Source: Acidobacteriota bacterium
GTDB taxonomy: Bacteria; Acidobacteriota; Blastocatellia; UBA7656
Direction of reading: 5' to 3'
DNA length: 64,000 bases
Assembly (NCBI GenBank): GCA_038040445.1
Contig: JBBPIG010000001.1
Coordinates: 154,402 to 218,401 of the forward strand
The notes below the pieces were generated by a model, which had not been told where the DNA came from, did not search any database, and saw only the letters and a program-made list of their open reading frames with translations. Made by a program: the position numbers and the translations under genes. Below, piece after piece: positions 43,138 through 51,468 of this stretch. Numbering within the stretch: position 1 is the stretch's first letter; each line of letters starts with the position of its first letter.

Positions 43138-44529
43138 TCAGAACGCTTGCTCGTGGATCCTCCTCGATCGCGTGAGGCCATACTCCTTGAGCTGCCGGTA
43201 TAGCGTGCTCGGCGAGATACCGAGAATCTCCGATGCTTTGCCCTGATGCCAGCCCGTCTGTTCGAGCACCGAAAGTATCTGCTTGCGACGCAGCTCGTCG
43301 AGGCTGCCGGCCTTGGACTCGTCGCCGTCGGCCGCTTCCATGCTCATCATGCGGTGCGTTCGCAGCTCGAGCGGCAAATCGTCGGCTCCGATCTCATCCC
43401 CGGTTGAGAGTATCACCGCGCGCTCGATCACGTTTCTCAACTCGCGCACGTTGCCGGGCCATGCGTAGTTCATCAGCACTTGCATCGCGTCGTCGCTCAG
43501 GCGCACGCGGTCGCCGCCGCTAACCAACCCGAGGAAGTGGTCGGCAAGCGCCGGAATGTCTTCGGGCCTTTCGCGCAGAGCAGGCAGCTTGATGGTGAAG
43601 TTGTTTATGCGGAAGAGAAGGTCGCTTCTGAACTTTCCTTCGACTACGTCTTGATTCAGGTCGCGGTTGGTTGCCGCGATGAATCGCACATCGACTTCGA
43701 CTTTCTTTGTGCCGCCTACTCGATAAAATGATTGCGTCTCGAGCACGCGGAGCAGCTTTGACTGAAGCGTCAAACTCATCTCGCCAATCTCATCGAGAAA
43801 CAGGGTCCCGCCGTGAGCGAGTTCCAGCAGCCCGAGCTTCCGTTTTCGCGCGCCGGTGAATGCGCCGGGCTCGTAGCCGAACAGCTCGGATTCAAGCAGC
43901 GTCTCCTGGATCGCCGCGCAACTTATGTCGATGAACGGACCCCCGTTCCTTGGCGAGAAGCAGTGAACCGTGTTGGCAACCAGTTCCTTTCCAGTGCCTG
44001 AATCACCGGTCACCAGCACGGTCGCGTTCGAAGCCGCGATCTTGCGAACTAGCGCCATCACGTCGTTCATCTTCTGACTGCGCACCACGATGTCCGGCGC
44101 CTTCTCTTTGTAGGTGAGCCGCGACTGCAGAATCATGTTTTCAACCCTGAGCTGTCGCTTCTCATAGGCCTTGCTGATTATCGCCTCCAGCTCGCGGATA
44201 TGGCATGGCTTTGTGAGATAGTCGTAGGCGCCGAGCTTCATTGCCTGGAGCGCCGTCTCCACCGTCGCGTGCCCGGTCATCATTAACACCTCGGGTGGCT
44301 GCTCTTGTTGACGCAGCTCGCGCAGAACTTCGAGCCCGCTGCGTCCCGGCATCATTATGTCCAGCAGCGCAACGTCGAACTCAGCTTCGCGCGACGCCTT
44401 GATCGCAGCCTCCGCATCGTGCACCAGTGTGACCTCATGGCCGAGCCTTGACATCTCTTTTTCAAGAACCAGACCGAGATTCTTTTCGTCCTCGGCTATC
44501 AACAGTCTTATGTTTGAGTTTGAACTCAC
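43138..44529 (-). CDS. Sigma-54-dependent response regulator (NtrC family)
   Basis: A 463-residue regulator with a receiver (EDE pocket, phospho-acceptor Asp in ALLDIMMPGRSG, Lys in YLTKP). The AAA+ domain has GDSGTGKELVAN (Walker A), the sigma-54 contact GAFTGA in PGAFTGARKRK and GTLFLDEIGEM (Walker B). The C-terminal Fis-type helix-turn-helix reads LDELRRKQILSVLEQTGWHQGK. It activates sigma-54 promoters when phosphorylated. The start overlaps the histidine kinase stop by four bases, giving coupled translation. Target promoters are not evident in this window. Confidence 0.94.
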   Translation of the reverse strand: MSSNSNIRLLIAEDEKNLGLVLEKEMSRLGHEVTLVHDAEAAIKASREAEFDVALLDIMMPGRSGLEVLRELRQQEQPPEVLMMTGHATVETALQAMKLGAYDYLTKPCHIRELEAIISKAYEKRQLRVENMILQSRLTYKEKAPDIVVRSQKMNDVMALVRKIAASNATVLVTGDSGTGKELVANTVHCFSPRNGGPFIDISCAAIQETLLESELFGYEPGAFTGARKRKLGLLELAHGGTLFLDEIGEMSLTLQSKLLRVLETQSFYRVGGTKKVEVDVRFIAATNRDLNQDVVEGKFRSDLLFRINNFTIKLPALRERPEDIPALADHFLGLVSGGDRVRLSDDAMQVLMNYAWPGNVRELRNVIERAVILSTGDEIGADDLPLELRTHRMMSMEAADGDESKAGSLDELRRKQILSVLEQTGWHQGKASEILGISPSTLYRQLKEYGLTRSRRIHEQAF

Positions 44530-47192
44530 AGCACTCCCTCCATTTCAAGTATGGCTCCGAATGATTGCTCGCGCGCGTGCGCGCTCATTTCATGATGCGG
44601 TGGCATCAACAAACGGAACGTCGTTCCCACGCCTTCAGTTGAATCGACCTCGATTCTTCCGCCGTGTTCGGAGACAATCCCGTAACAGACCGACAGGCCC
44701 AGTCCGGTCCCCCGGCCCAGCGGTTTGGTTGTAAAGAAAGGGTCAAATATTCTCGGCAAATGCTGAGCCGGGATTCCGCAGCCGGTGTCGCTGAGCTCAA
44801 CGCAGATCAGGCGTTCTGTCTCTGAATCGCTCCAATGCGTTCGAATCGTCATGCTGCCATCAGCCTCCAGCGCGTCAAACGCATTCGACATCAGCGCAAT
44901 TAAGATTTGCTTCATCTGGCCTTCGTTCACGTAAACCGGCGGAAGCGAGTTATCGAGCTCCCTGATTATCCGCATCTTCCCAAGCTTGGGGTGATGCCTG
45001 ATGAGCTGAAGCGTTTGCTCGATGATTTGATTGATATCGCCCGCAAGCTTTTCTGCCTGACGCTGGTGAGAGAATTCGAGCAGGCTGTTGGTAATCGTCT
45101 TGCATCTGAATGCTTCATCGCGAATGATCTGCAGATACTCGCCGAAGTCCAGGTGCAGAGTGGCATCCTCAACATCTTCGACGCGCGCAGTCAGCGCCTC
45201 CGAGCAAGCTGCGATCGTTGCCAGCGGATTGTTGATCTCGTGTACCACGCCGGCGGCGAGCCTGCCAATCGAAGCGAGTTTCTCAGCGTGGATGACCGCC
45301 TCGTTCATTTTCTTCTGCTCGGTTATGTCTTCGCCGACGGTGATGACGTGGGTGACCTCGGCGTTATCGACCCGCATAGGGATCTTGCTGATCTTCCACG
45401 TTTTCTTCTGACCGTCGAACCATGACTCCTGCTCCATGTGAACCATTTCGCCGCTTCGGAACACATCGACGAACTCATTTTCGAGCTTGCGGCGCGGTTG
45501 GCGGACCAGCACTTGAAACACATTGCGGCCGAGCACCTGTTCGCGATTGATGCCGAGCCCTCCGACTTCGCGATTGCGGTTCCACGCCACTATGCGCATA
45601 TCGCGATCGACGACGTAGAGCGAGACAGGAAGGGAATCGATGATCTTTTCAGTGAATCGCTTTTGTTCTTCCGCCTCGCGCGTTCGCTGCGAGACCTCGA
45701 CCGCAAGGTTGATCGAGGTGTCCTTGGTCCGCCGGTATAGTTCCGTGTTTCTGATAGCCAGGCTCAGTTGCTGCGCGACGGCGCCCAGCAGTTTTTGATC
45801 GTCGGCGCTGATCGGGTGCGCCGCGTAGCTCCCGCAGATGAGAATTCCCAGCATTCGATCATCGAACATGAGAGGAACGACGGTTTCAAGCAGTATGCCC
45901 GGATCGCGAAGGAAGCGTTCGGCGGTTCTTATTTGAATGGACGGCTGCACGCGCCAGTCGGCCGAGCTTAGATAGCTGACGACACGCTCCCTGCTAAACC
46001 AGTCATCGCCGGCGGGTTGATCCTGGTGCGAGCGCGAGCAAATCGCCGACGCGAGATCGTTCGAGTCGGTTGAGCTTCTAACCACAACGGCGCACGCGTC
46101 GCATTCCAGGCTCTTGCCGACGGTGAACACGGCATAGCTCAATAGCTCGTCCATCTCGAGCGAGGTCATCAAGTTGTGGCCGAGGTTGTAGACAAAGGAA
46201 AGCTGCGCGGCGCTCTTCTTGGTTTCCAAATAGAGCCGCGCGTTCTCCAGCGCGACAGTCAGTTGATTGCAGACAGTGGAAAGCAGCTCCGTCTGATGGC
46301 TGGGAAACGGCGTTTCGTCGTTTGAAAGCAGGCATACGGCGCCCAATACTTTCCCCTTCAGCGTGAGTTGCGCGCACGCCAAACCGCGTACATCCTTCAA
46401 GATCTCACTTGCCCCTCCTCTGCGCGCCGAGTCGGGCAGTGGCACAAGCACCAGCGGTTTTCCATTTATCAGCGGGACGATTCGAGAGTACCACTCGAGC
46501 AGGCTCGTCTGAGCGCCCTCATCCATCGTCAGCCCTTGCACGGAGGCGATGCCAATCGGCCTCTCATCGGCTTCGCGCAGAAAGACCACGCCGGCGTTCG
46601 CGCGAACGTACTTGATCAGCGCGGCGAGTGTGCCTTGCAACAACACCTCGGGCTCCAGCGAGCTGGCCAGCACCGAGGAGACCGTGTGAAGCACGTTCAG
46701 TTGCTCGAATCTTTCAGCTCTTTCGCGCTCATAGCGCGAGGAGCGTAGATGCGCTTTGACTCGAGAAAGCAGCTCCGCTCTCTGATAAGGTCTGATGATG
46801 TAATCGGTCGCGCCCTGGTTCAGGCAAGCAACTTTATCTTGCGGGCGATGGCTCTTGGAGATGACCAGGATCGGCACATCGGCCGTTGAGGTATCAGCGC
46901 GAACATCCTCGCAAAAGGTCAATGCGTGATGAGCCCAGCGGAGCCGCCGCAGGCTCTCACCCGAGTCGTCATTGGAAGGAACTAAGGAAGAGCCGGTGAG
47001 GCGTGAAGCGGAAGATTCGATGATGATCAGCGAGACTTCGCGGGCGCGCATCTCGTCGCGAGCAGCTTCGGCGGAAGCGAGTGATACTGCATCATAGCCT
47101 GAGGCCTCCAGCAACCGCTGCATAGCTCGCGCTGACTTCGTTTCGTCCGCGAGTATGAGGATGCTGTCGGATAACCCGCTAGGGTTAGACAT
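44526..47192 (-). CDS. Sensor histidine kinase with N-terminal pseudo-receiver, two GAF domains and a PAS domain
   Basis: An 888-residue soluble-looking kinase with no clear membrane helix. Residues 1-155 look like a receiver, but the usual acceptor Asp is Glu59 in SLIIIESSAS, with an insertion near 65-100. GAF domains lie at about 170-330 and 345-500, the PAS at about 535-645, and the HisKA/HATPase core at about 650-870. Its His lies in VVHEINNPL, and the ATP site shows DTGCGIPAQHLPRIFDPFFTTK and GTGLGLSVC. It is the cognate partner of the NtrC-type regulator encoded next to it. The signal may be a small molecule bound by GAF or PAS. Confidence 0.92.
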   Translation of the reverse strand: MSNPSGLSDSILILADETKSARAMQRLLEASGYDAVSLASAEAARDEMRAREVSLIIIESSASRLTGSSLVPSNDDSGESLRRLRWAHHALTFCEDVRADTSTADVPILVISKSHRPQDKVACLNQGATDYIIRPYQRAELLSRVKAHLRSSRYERERAERFEQLNVLHTVSSVLASSLEPEVLLQGTLAALIKYVRANAGVVFLREADERPIGIASVQGLTMDEGAQTSLLEWYSRIVPLINGKPLVLVPLPDSARRGGASEILKDVRGLACAQLTLKGKVLGAVCLLSNDETPFPSHQTELLSTVCNQLTVALENARLYLETKKSAAQLSFVYNLGHNLMTSLEMDELLSYAVFTVGKSLECDACAVVVRSSTDSNDLASAICSRSHQDQPAGDDWFSRERVVSYLSSADWRVQPSIQIRTAERFLRDPGILLETVVPLMFDDRMLGILICGSYAAHPISADDQKLLGAVAQQLSLAIRNTELYRRTKDTSINLAVEVSQRTREAEEQKRFTEKIIDSLPVSLYVVDRDMRIVAWNRNREVGGLGINREQVLGRNVFQVLVRQPRRKLENEFVDVFRSGEMVHMEQESWFDGQKKTWKISKIPMRVDNAEVTHVITVGEDITEQKKMNEAVIHAEKLASIGRLAAGVVHEINNPLATIAACSEALTARVEDVEDATLHLDFGEYLQIIRDEAFRCKTITNSLLEFSHQRQAEKLAGDINQIIEQTLQLIRHHPKLGKMRIIRELDNSLPPVYVNEGQMKQILIALMSNAFDALEADGSMTIRTHWSDSETERLICVELSDTGCGIPAQHLPRIFDPFFTTKPLGRGTGLGLSVCYGIVSEHGGRIEVDSTEGVGTTFRLLMPPHHEMSAHAREQSFGAILEMEGVL

Positions 47193-47359
47193 ACGAGCGC
47201 CTGCATGAATTTTGGGGCTTTGAGGAAACTGGTCGAGGGGCAGAAGTCGGGGTCTTTAGGAGTGCGGCAAATCTAAGTCATTTTGACGGATGCGTCAATA
47301 GTATTGTCAGCCAAAACATTGGCCCGGCAGGCGCGCACGCGGTTCGCGCGATAGTTTAT

Positions 47360-47387
47360 TTGACTTAGTTGTCGTTTTGAGTACGAT
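47360..47387 (+). promoter_or_regulatory. Candidate sigma-70-type promoter for the 47449 gene
   Basis: TTGACT at 47360 and TACGAT at 47382 are separated by 16 bases, about 60 bases before the ATG at 47449. The surrounding sequence is A/T-rich relative to neighbours. This is a pattern match only. Confidence 0.35.
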
Positions 47388-47448
47388 AGCCTAGCGACAA
47401 TTTCAATTTGATGAATAAGAAGTAAGTCACAAACATCAGGAGGGCTCA

Positions 47449-48003
47449 ATGAAAACACTTCTACTAATTTCCCTTTTGTTCCTTCCCGTGCCGTTTATTG
47501 TTGCGGCTCGAAGCGAGGCTCCGGTCGCAAGGCCGGCTTTGTCACGCCAGACCCCACCGGCCAAAGTTCTTGTTGACGGAGCGGTCAATCCGGAGCTGAT
47601 CTCTGATTACCGAGCGTACTCGTTGTTCTTCCGATTCATTTCAAACCGTGTGGGTCGGGAGCGGAATGCCATTAGGGCTTACATCCGACAGATTTTCAGG
47701 GACGGATCTTGCCCAGACTCCTCCGAAGATTTGACCGAAGTAGAGAAACAGATCGACAACCTAATAGCCGCTGGAGAAGAGTTTTCTACCAGTGCGCAGC
47801 CGCTGGATGTGAGGATTAAGGAACTAGCCGAGCAACTGCTAAGCGATGGGCCGGACACCGAACAGGACCGAATTCGACGGGAAAAGGAATTGATTTGCGG
47901 CGCAGCTATCGCCTCCCTAACGAATCGGCTTGGTTTCGCCAGTGCGGCCAAAGTGCGATTACATATTGAGGGAATGAAGCGCAAGATGACGATTATGCAT
48001 TAA
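47449..48003 (+). CDS. Secreted protein of unknown function
   Basis: The ATG follows CAGGAGGGCTCA, an excellent ribosome site. A signal peptide (LLLISLLFLPVPFIVAA) is followed by a mostly helical 160-residue domain beginning VDGAVNPELISDYRAYSLFF. It contains two cysteines (GSCPDS, ELICGA) that could form a disulfide. No family is recognised. It is the first of three genes with a lower-GC look, and they share direction. Confidence 0.6.
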   Translation: MKTLLLISLLFLPVPFIVAARSEAPVARPALSRQTPPAKVLVDGAVNPELISDYRAYSLFFRFISNRVGRERNAIRAYIRQIFRDGSCPDSSEDLTEVEKQIDNLIAAGEEFSTSAQPLDVRIKELAEQLLSDGPDTEQDRIRREKELICGAAIASLTNRLGFASAAKVRLHIEGMKRKMTIMH

Positions 48004-48065
48004 GCCAAGTGGTATGCACCACCAAGATACTGTCCGGACAAAAGTAAACTTTAGGAGGTATTGTG

Positions 48066-48710
48066 ATGACACTAGTTGCTCATACGGTGAACAGGTTTGG
48101 AGCGATGCTTCGCCTTTTGGTCGGAGCAACTCTCCTATTGCTGGTTTTTGTGACTTCCGGCTATGCCACGGGGTCGAGCTATTCGGATATGTGGGCAGAG
48201 CAGAATGGAGATGGTAGTGTGACTGTCTGGGGACTTGGAGTTTCGGATGACACTCCGATGCACGGTTACGAGCATCTTGTGGAGGTCGCTACGACACTGA
48301 CAGGGCCCAACGGCAACTATGACGACGTGCTCTCTAGCTATGGTTACATCGATGCCCTTGTAGAGCTACCGGCCGTGGTGGGAGATTATCAGTTATCCAG
48401 TTTTCACTCGTTATGGTGTGGCGGATCCTTTTCGTCGTCTAAGTCGGGCGGGATCGCAATCACGATTCGGTCGTTGGAGCGCCAATACTTCCTTAGCTCG
48501 TCACTCGCTCATTATAAACCTTGCAACACAGGTGGCATATGTCGAAACGAGATTAATATAAGTACAAGCCAAAGCGGTGGGGCTGGGACGCTAACCCTGT
48601 ATGTCTACGTGGACTATTTGTCCTTTTCGGCATTCGGTTTGAGAGTTTGCTTTGTATCCGATGTTGATCCCACAGAGGCAGTGACTTGTCCACCCGATCC
48701 GCTCCCTTGA
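48066..48710 (+). CDS. Secreted beta-rich protein of unknown function
   Basis: ATG 48066 lies after TTAGGAGGTATTGTG, so the ATG is preferred over the adjacent GTG 48063. A hydrophobic signal (LLVGATLLLLVFVTSGYA) is followed by about 170 residues rich in Ser, Gly, Tyr and Thr, with no clear domain. It opens SYSDMWAEQNGDGSVTVWG. Five cysteines (LWCGG, KPCNT, GICRN, RVCFV, VTCPP) suggest disulfides. Its sequence gives no function. Confidence 0.55.
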   Translation: MTLVAHTVNRFGAMLRLLVGATLLLLVFVTSGYATGSSYSDMWAEQNGDGSVTVWGLGVSDDTPMHGYEHLVEVATTLTGPNGNYDDVLSSYGYIDALVELPAVVGDYQLSSFHSLWCGGSFSSSKSGGIAITIRSLERQYFLSSSLAHYKPCNTGGICRNEINISTSQSGGAGTLTLYVYVDYLSFSAFGLRVCFVSDVDPTEAVTCPPDPLP

Positions 48711-48846
48711 GGTGCAAGGAATGGAATCCTTTAATCTATTGAAACTTACAATGCTATAGAAACAGGACCAACTAGCTCGCTTGAAATTTGTGCAGCGGCT
48801 CAGTTCGAATCTGATTGTTCTCAATGAACGCGAAAGGCGTTAGAAT

Positions 48847-49473
48847 ATGGGAGTTGCATCCGCGCTGTGTTACTTTTGCCTGCTTTTACATCCAATGGTT
48901 ATAGAATTCACTTTTTCGAACGAAGACTTTCAGATCCGCCATGCACAGGTTGCCGTCTTCCGTATGGATGCGCTGACTGGTATTAAGACATTGGCGAAGA
49001 AAGCAAAAGAACAATTATATCGCAACGAGGAATCTATCAGGAATTATTTCGGCCCCGATGAGGGAGAGATATCCGGTGGTTTGTGGAGGTCTACACTCTC
49101 TTCACCTGGACTGTACCGTGCAGTGCTCGGACAGATCGCAATCGTAAGGACCAGCGACCGGAAGGAATTTACGGTCCCTGTCTATACTAAGGATTTCACG
49201 ATCGCGGAAGGCGACGTAGAAGCAGGGCGTTACAAGATCGAGATAAGCGAACCATTGTTCAGGATTATTGTGCTGGATCAAAACGGGCAGCGCGTCGCTG
49301 ACAGACTCGAGCTGGGCTTTGAACTGCACGCGACGGATGGGGGTACTGAGATGACATTTGAACTGGAGACGGATGGGAATGGGGAGATGACTTTCCTGGG
49401 TGACCCTTCAAAATATACGCCAGAGGTTCTGGATAAGCCGTGGCTACGTATCAAGACCGAGCGTCTCCCCTAG
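48847..49473 (+). CDS. Protein of unknown function with putative carboxypeptidase-regulatory-like end
   Basis: A 208-residue protein whose start (MGVASALCYFCLLLHPMV) is hydrophobic and may be a signal or anchor. The rest is beta-rich with charged loops, for example FSNEDFQIRHAQVAVFRMD and VPVYTKDFTIAEGDVEAGRYKIEI. No known motif was found, and the ribosome site is weak (GAACGCGAAAGG further up). It ends shortly before the convergent cpoB gene. Confidence 0.5.
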   Translation: MGVASALCYFCLLLHPMVIEFTFSNEDFQIRHAQVAVFRMDALTGIKTLAKKAKEQLYRNEESIRNYFGPDEGEISGGLWRSTLSSPGLYRAVLGQIAIVRTSDRKEFTVPVYTKDFTIAEGDVEAGRYKIEISEPLFRIIVLDQNGQRVADRLELGFELHATDGGTEMTFELETDGNGEMTFLGDPSKYTPEVLDKPWLRIKTERLP

Positions 49474-49488
49474 TTGGCTCGGTCTGTC

Positions 49489-50274
49489 TCACCTTTCGAG
49501 CTGTTGCCTGGCGAGCACTGCTTCAGTGCTTCGAGGATAGAGCTTGATTAGCGCTTGAAGCTCGGCGCGGCCTGCATCGACCTGGCCGAGATCGGTCAAC
49601 GCCAGCGCTTTCTTGAATCGAGCGGCCGGGACCTTATCACCCTTCGGGAACAACAAAGACACCTTGTCGAATTCGGCGATTGCTTCATTCAACAGCTTCT
49701 TGCTGAAATAGCACTCACCTATCCAGTACTGCGCGTTGTCGGCCATCTCGCTCGTGGGATAAGTCTCGACGTACTGGCGGAACTCACTTATCGCGAGGTC
49801 GTAGTTACCTCGGCTGTAGTCGCCATAAGCAGCAGCAAACAGTTGATCCGGATTGCCGGGGGTGATCTGGGTGAAGGTAGGAAGCTTCGGCAGGTTCTCA
49901 ACCAGCTTTTTGAGCTGGGCCAACTGCTCTGACACGCGATCGATGCGCTGATTGGTGGAGCTCAGTTGCTCGCTCAGCCCGCTGACCGATTGAATCGCGC
50001 TCGAGCTGCCTTCGCTGATGCGGCTTTGTGCCTGGCTGATTGCATTCACCTTATCGGCGATCTGAACGACCAGAGTATTTAGCTGCCCGCTGTTCTTATC
50101 CATCGCTTCTTGCATCGTGCGGACCTGGCGTTCGAGCACGATCACTTCGGCCTTCAACTCATCGAGCGCAAGCTTGAGTTGAGCCTCGCTTTTTTGATCC
50201 GCGAGTCCGCTTCTACCCATCGACGCCAGTAAGACGAGGCTAAGTGCGGCGGCGGTGATGAACTTCAACGACAT
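49489..50274 (-). CDS. cpoB: Tol-Pal system protein CpoB (YbgF)
   Basis: A periplasmic protein of 261 residues. ATG 50274 follows AAGAGGAGAG. A signal peptide ending SGLADQ is followed by a long coiled coil (about 25-130), the YbgF trimerisation type. TPR-like repeats fill the C-terminus: DQLFAAAYGDYSRGNYDLAI, ADNAQYWIGECYFSKKLLNEA and FKKALALTDLGQVDAGRAE. It coordinates outer-membrane constriction with wall synthesis in model species. It is the last gene of the leftward tol-pal operon. Confidence 0.9.
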   Translation of the reverse strand: MSLKFITAAALSLVLLASMGRSGLADQKSEAQLKLALDELKAEVIVLERQVRTMQEAMDKNSGQLNTLVVQIADKVNAISQAQSRISEGSSSAIQSVSGLSEQLSSTNQRIDRVSEQLAQLKKLVENLPKLPTFTQITPGNPDQLFAAAYGDYSRGNYDLAISEFRQYVETYPTSEMADNAQYWIGECYFSKKLLNEAIAEFDKVSLLFPKGDKVPAARFKKALALTDLGQVDAGRAELQALIKLYPRSTEAVLARQQLER

Positions 50275-50299
50275 AGTGCTCTCCTCTTGATTCCGTCCT

Positions 50300-50386
50300 G
50301 GGAGCGCAGGCATCCTTGCCTGCTTGGTGGTGGCGCGAGAAGAGGCAGGCAGGGATGCCTGCGCTCCCAGGGACGCCTGCGCTCCC
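50300..50386. repeat. Inverted repeat GGGAGCGCAGGCATC in the pal-cpoB gap
   Basis: The left arm GGGAGCGCAGGCATC-CTTGCCTGC is matched on the right by GGCAGGGATGCCTGCGCTCCC. A shortened third copy, GACGCCTGCGCTCCC, follows. The element fills almost the entire gap between the pal stop and the cpoB start. It resembles other REP-like units here. Confidence 0.85.
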
Positions 50387-50401
50387 GGTGACGACGACTG
50401 C

Positions 50402-51382
50402 CTACGGATTGCGTGGCGTTCCGCCGCTCACGTAGATGAAGTCATCGCGGCGATCGTGTCCCCACGAAGGCCGAGTCTCCGGCGATCCTTCGCTCGAGCC
50501 TGCCGCGCGCTCCTTGCCGTAGCTGACCGTTTGAATTCTCGATGCTTCGACTCCCAGCGAAGTCAAAAACTCCTTCGCTGTCTGCGCGCGCCGCTCGCCC
50601 AGGCCGATGTTGTATTCTTCGGTACCGCGCGGGTCGCAGTTTCCTTCAATGCGAAACACGATGGATCGGTTTGGACCCTGCGTCAGCCACTCTGCCGCGC
50701 GGCGCAATTTGTCCTTGGACTGCGGAAGTAAATCGGCTTTGTCCAAATCAAAATAGACCGCCTGAACCCATTGATTGAACAGCGCGGCGATCGTTGGGTT
50801 GGGGGCGGTGGTGTTGGTTCTCGGCCTATCCCCCGGGGGAGTTTCTTCGGTCACCGTCACGCGAGCGGAAGCGTTGTCGGTTCCACCAGGGCCTGTCGCG
50901 CTCGCATCGTAGGTCGTGGATTGCGAAGGACTGACAACGCGTGATCCAGAACTCGGTACGGTTCCGAGGTCGCTGATCGTTACTCGATCTGCGTTGTTGG
51001 AAGTCCATCGAAGCGTTGTGCTCTGTCCTCGCACAATGGCTTCCTGGTCTGCTGATATGCGAATGCTCGGTTTAGCAGGTCGCGCCGTAACGGCGACAAC
51101 CTTGCTGTCTCGCGCTTCTTTGTTGCCGCGCTTCGCCACTGCCATGTAGGTTGTCGTGTTATTGGGCGTGAAGACTTGCACCCCGGTCTTTTCTACCGTT
51201 TGTCCGTTGAGTTGAACCTGTTTCGCATCCTTCGAGGTCCAGCTCACGCGGACGTCCTCGCCTTGCTGAAGGCGGTCGCGCGAGACCTGTAACTGAACTT
51301 TCGGCTTTGCGCATCCCACTACGCCAATCAGAACAGAAGTAGTAAAGATGATCGCAGCTATTCGCGAAAACTTTCTCTCCAT
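50402..51382 (-). CDS. pal: Peptidoglycan-associated lipoprotein (Pal) with two Ig-like domains
   Basis: ATG 51382 follows AAAAAGGAG. The lipobox is LIGVVGC. Unlike the short classical Pal, about 200 residues separate the lipid anchor from the C-terminal OmpA-like domain. They contain two Ig-like repeats, LQQGEDVRVSWTSKDAKQV and IVRGQSTTLRWTSNNADRV. The OmpA domain has VYFDLDKADLLPQSKDKL, GNCDPRGTEEYNIGLGERRA and the diaminopimelate-binding Asp and Arg. It tethers the outer membrane to peptidoglycan as part of Tol-Pal. The frame is open to 51556 but the lipobox fixes the start. Confidence 0.88.
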   Translation of the reverse strand: MERKFSRIAAIIFTTSVLIGVVGCAKPKVQLQVSRDRLQQGEDVRVSWTSKDAKQVQLNGQTVEKTGVQVFTPNNTTTYMAVAKRGNKEARDSKVVAVTARPAKPSIRISADQEAIVRGQSTTLRWTSNNADRVTISDLGTVPSSGSRVVSPSQSTTYDASATGPGGTDNASARVTVTEETPPGDRPRTNTTAPNPTIAALFNQWVQAVYFDLDKADLLPQSKDKLRRAAEWLTQGPNRSIVFRIEGNCDPRGTEEYNIGLGERRAQTAKEFLTSLGVEASRIQTVSYGKERAAGSSEGSPETRPSWGHDRRDDFIYVSGGTPRNP

Positions 51383-51468
51383 CACAAGCTCCTTTTTGCG
51401 CGGCCAGTATCGAGTGTGAAACCTCAGGTTTTCGGCCGCGAGGTCTCGACTCTGGGCGCTAAGTGAAA

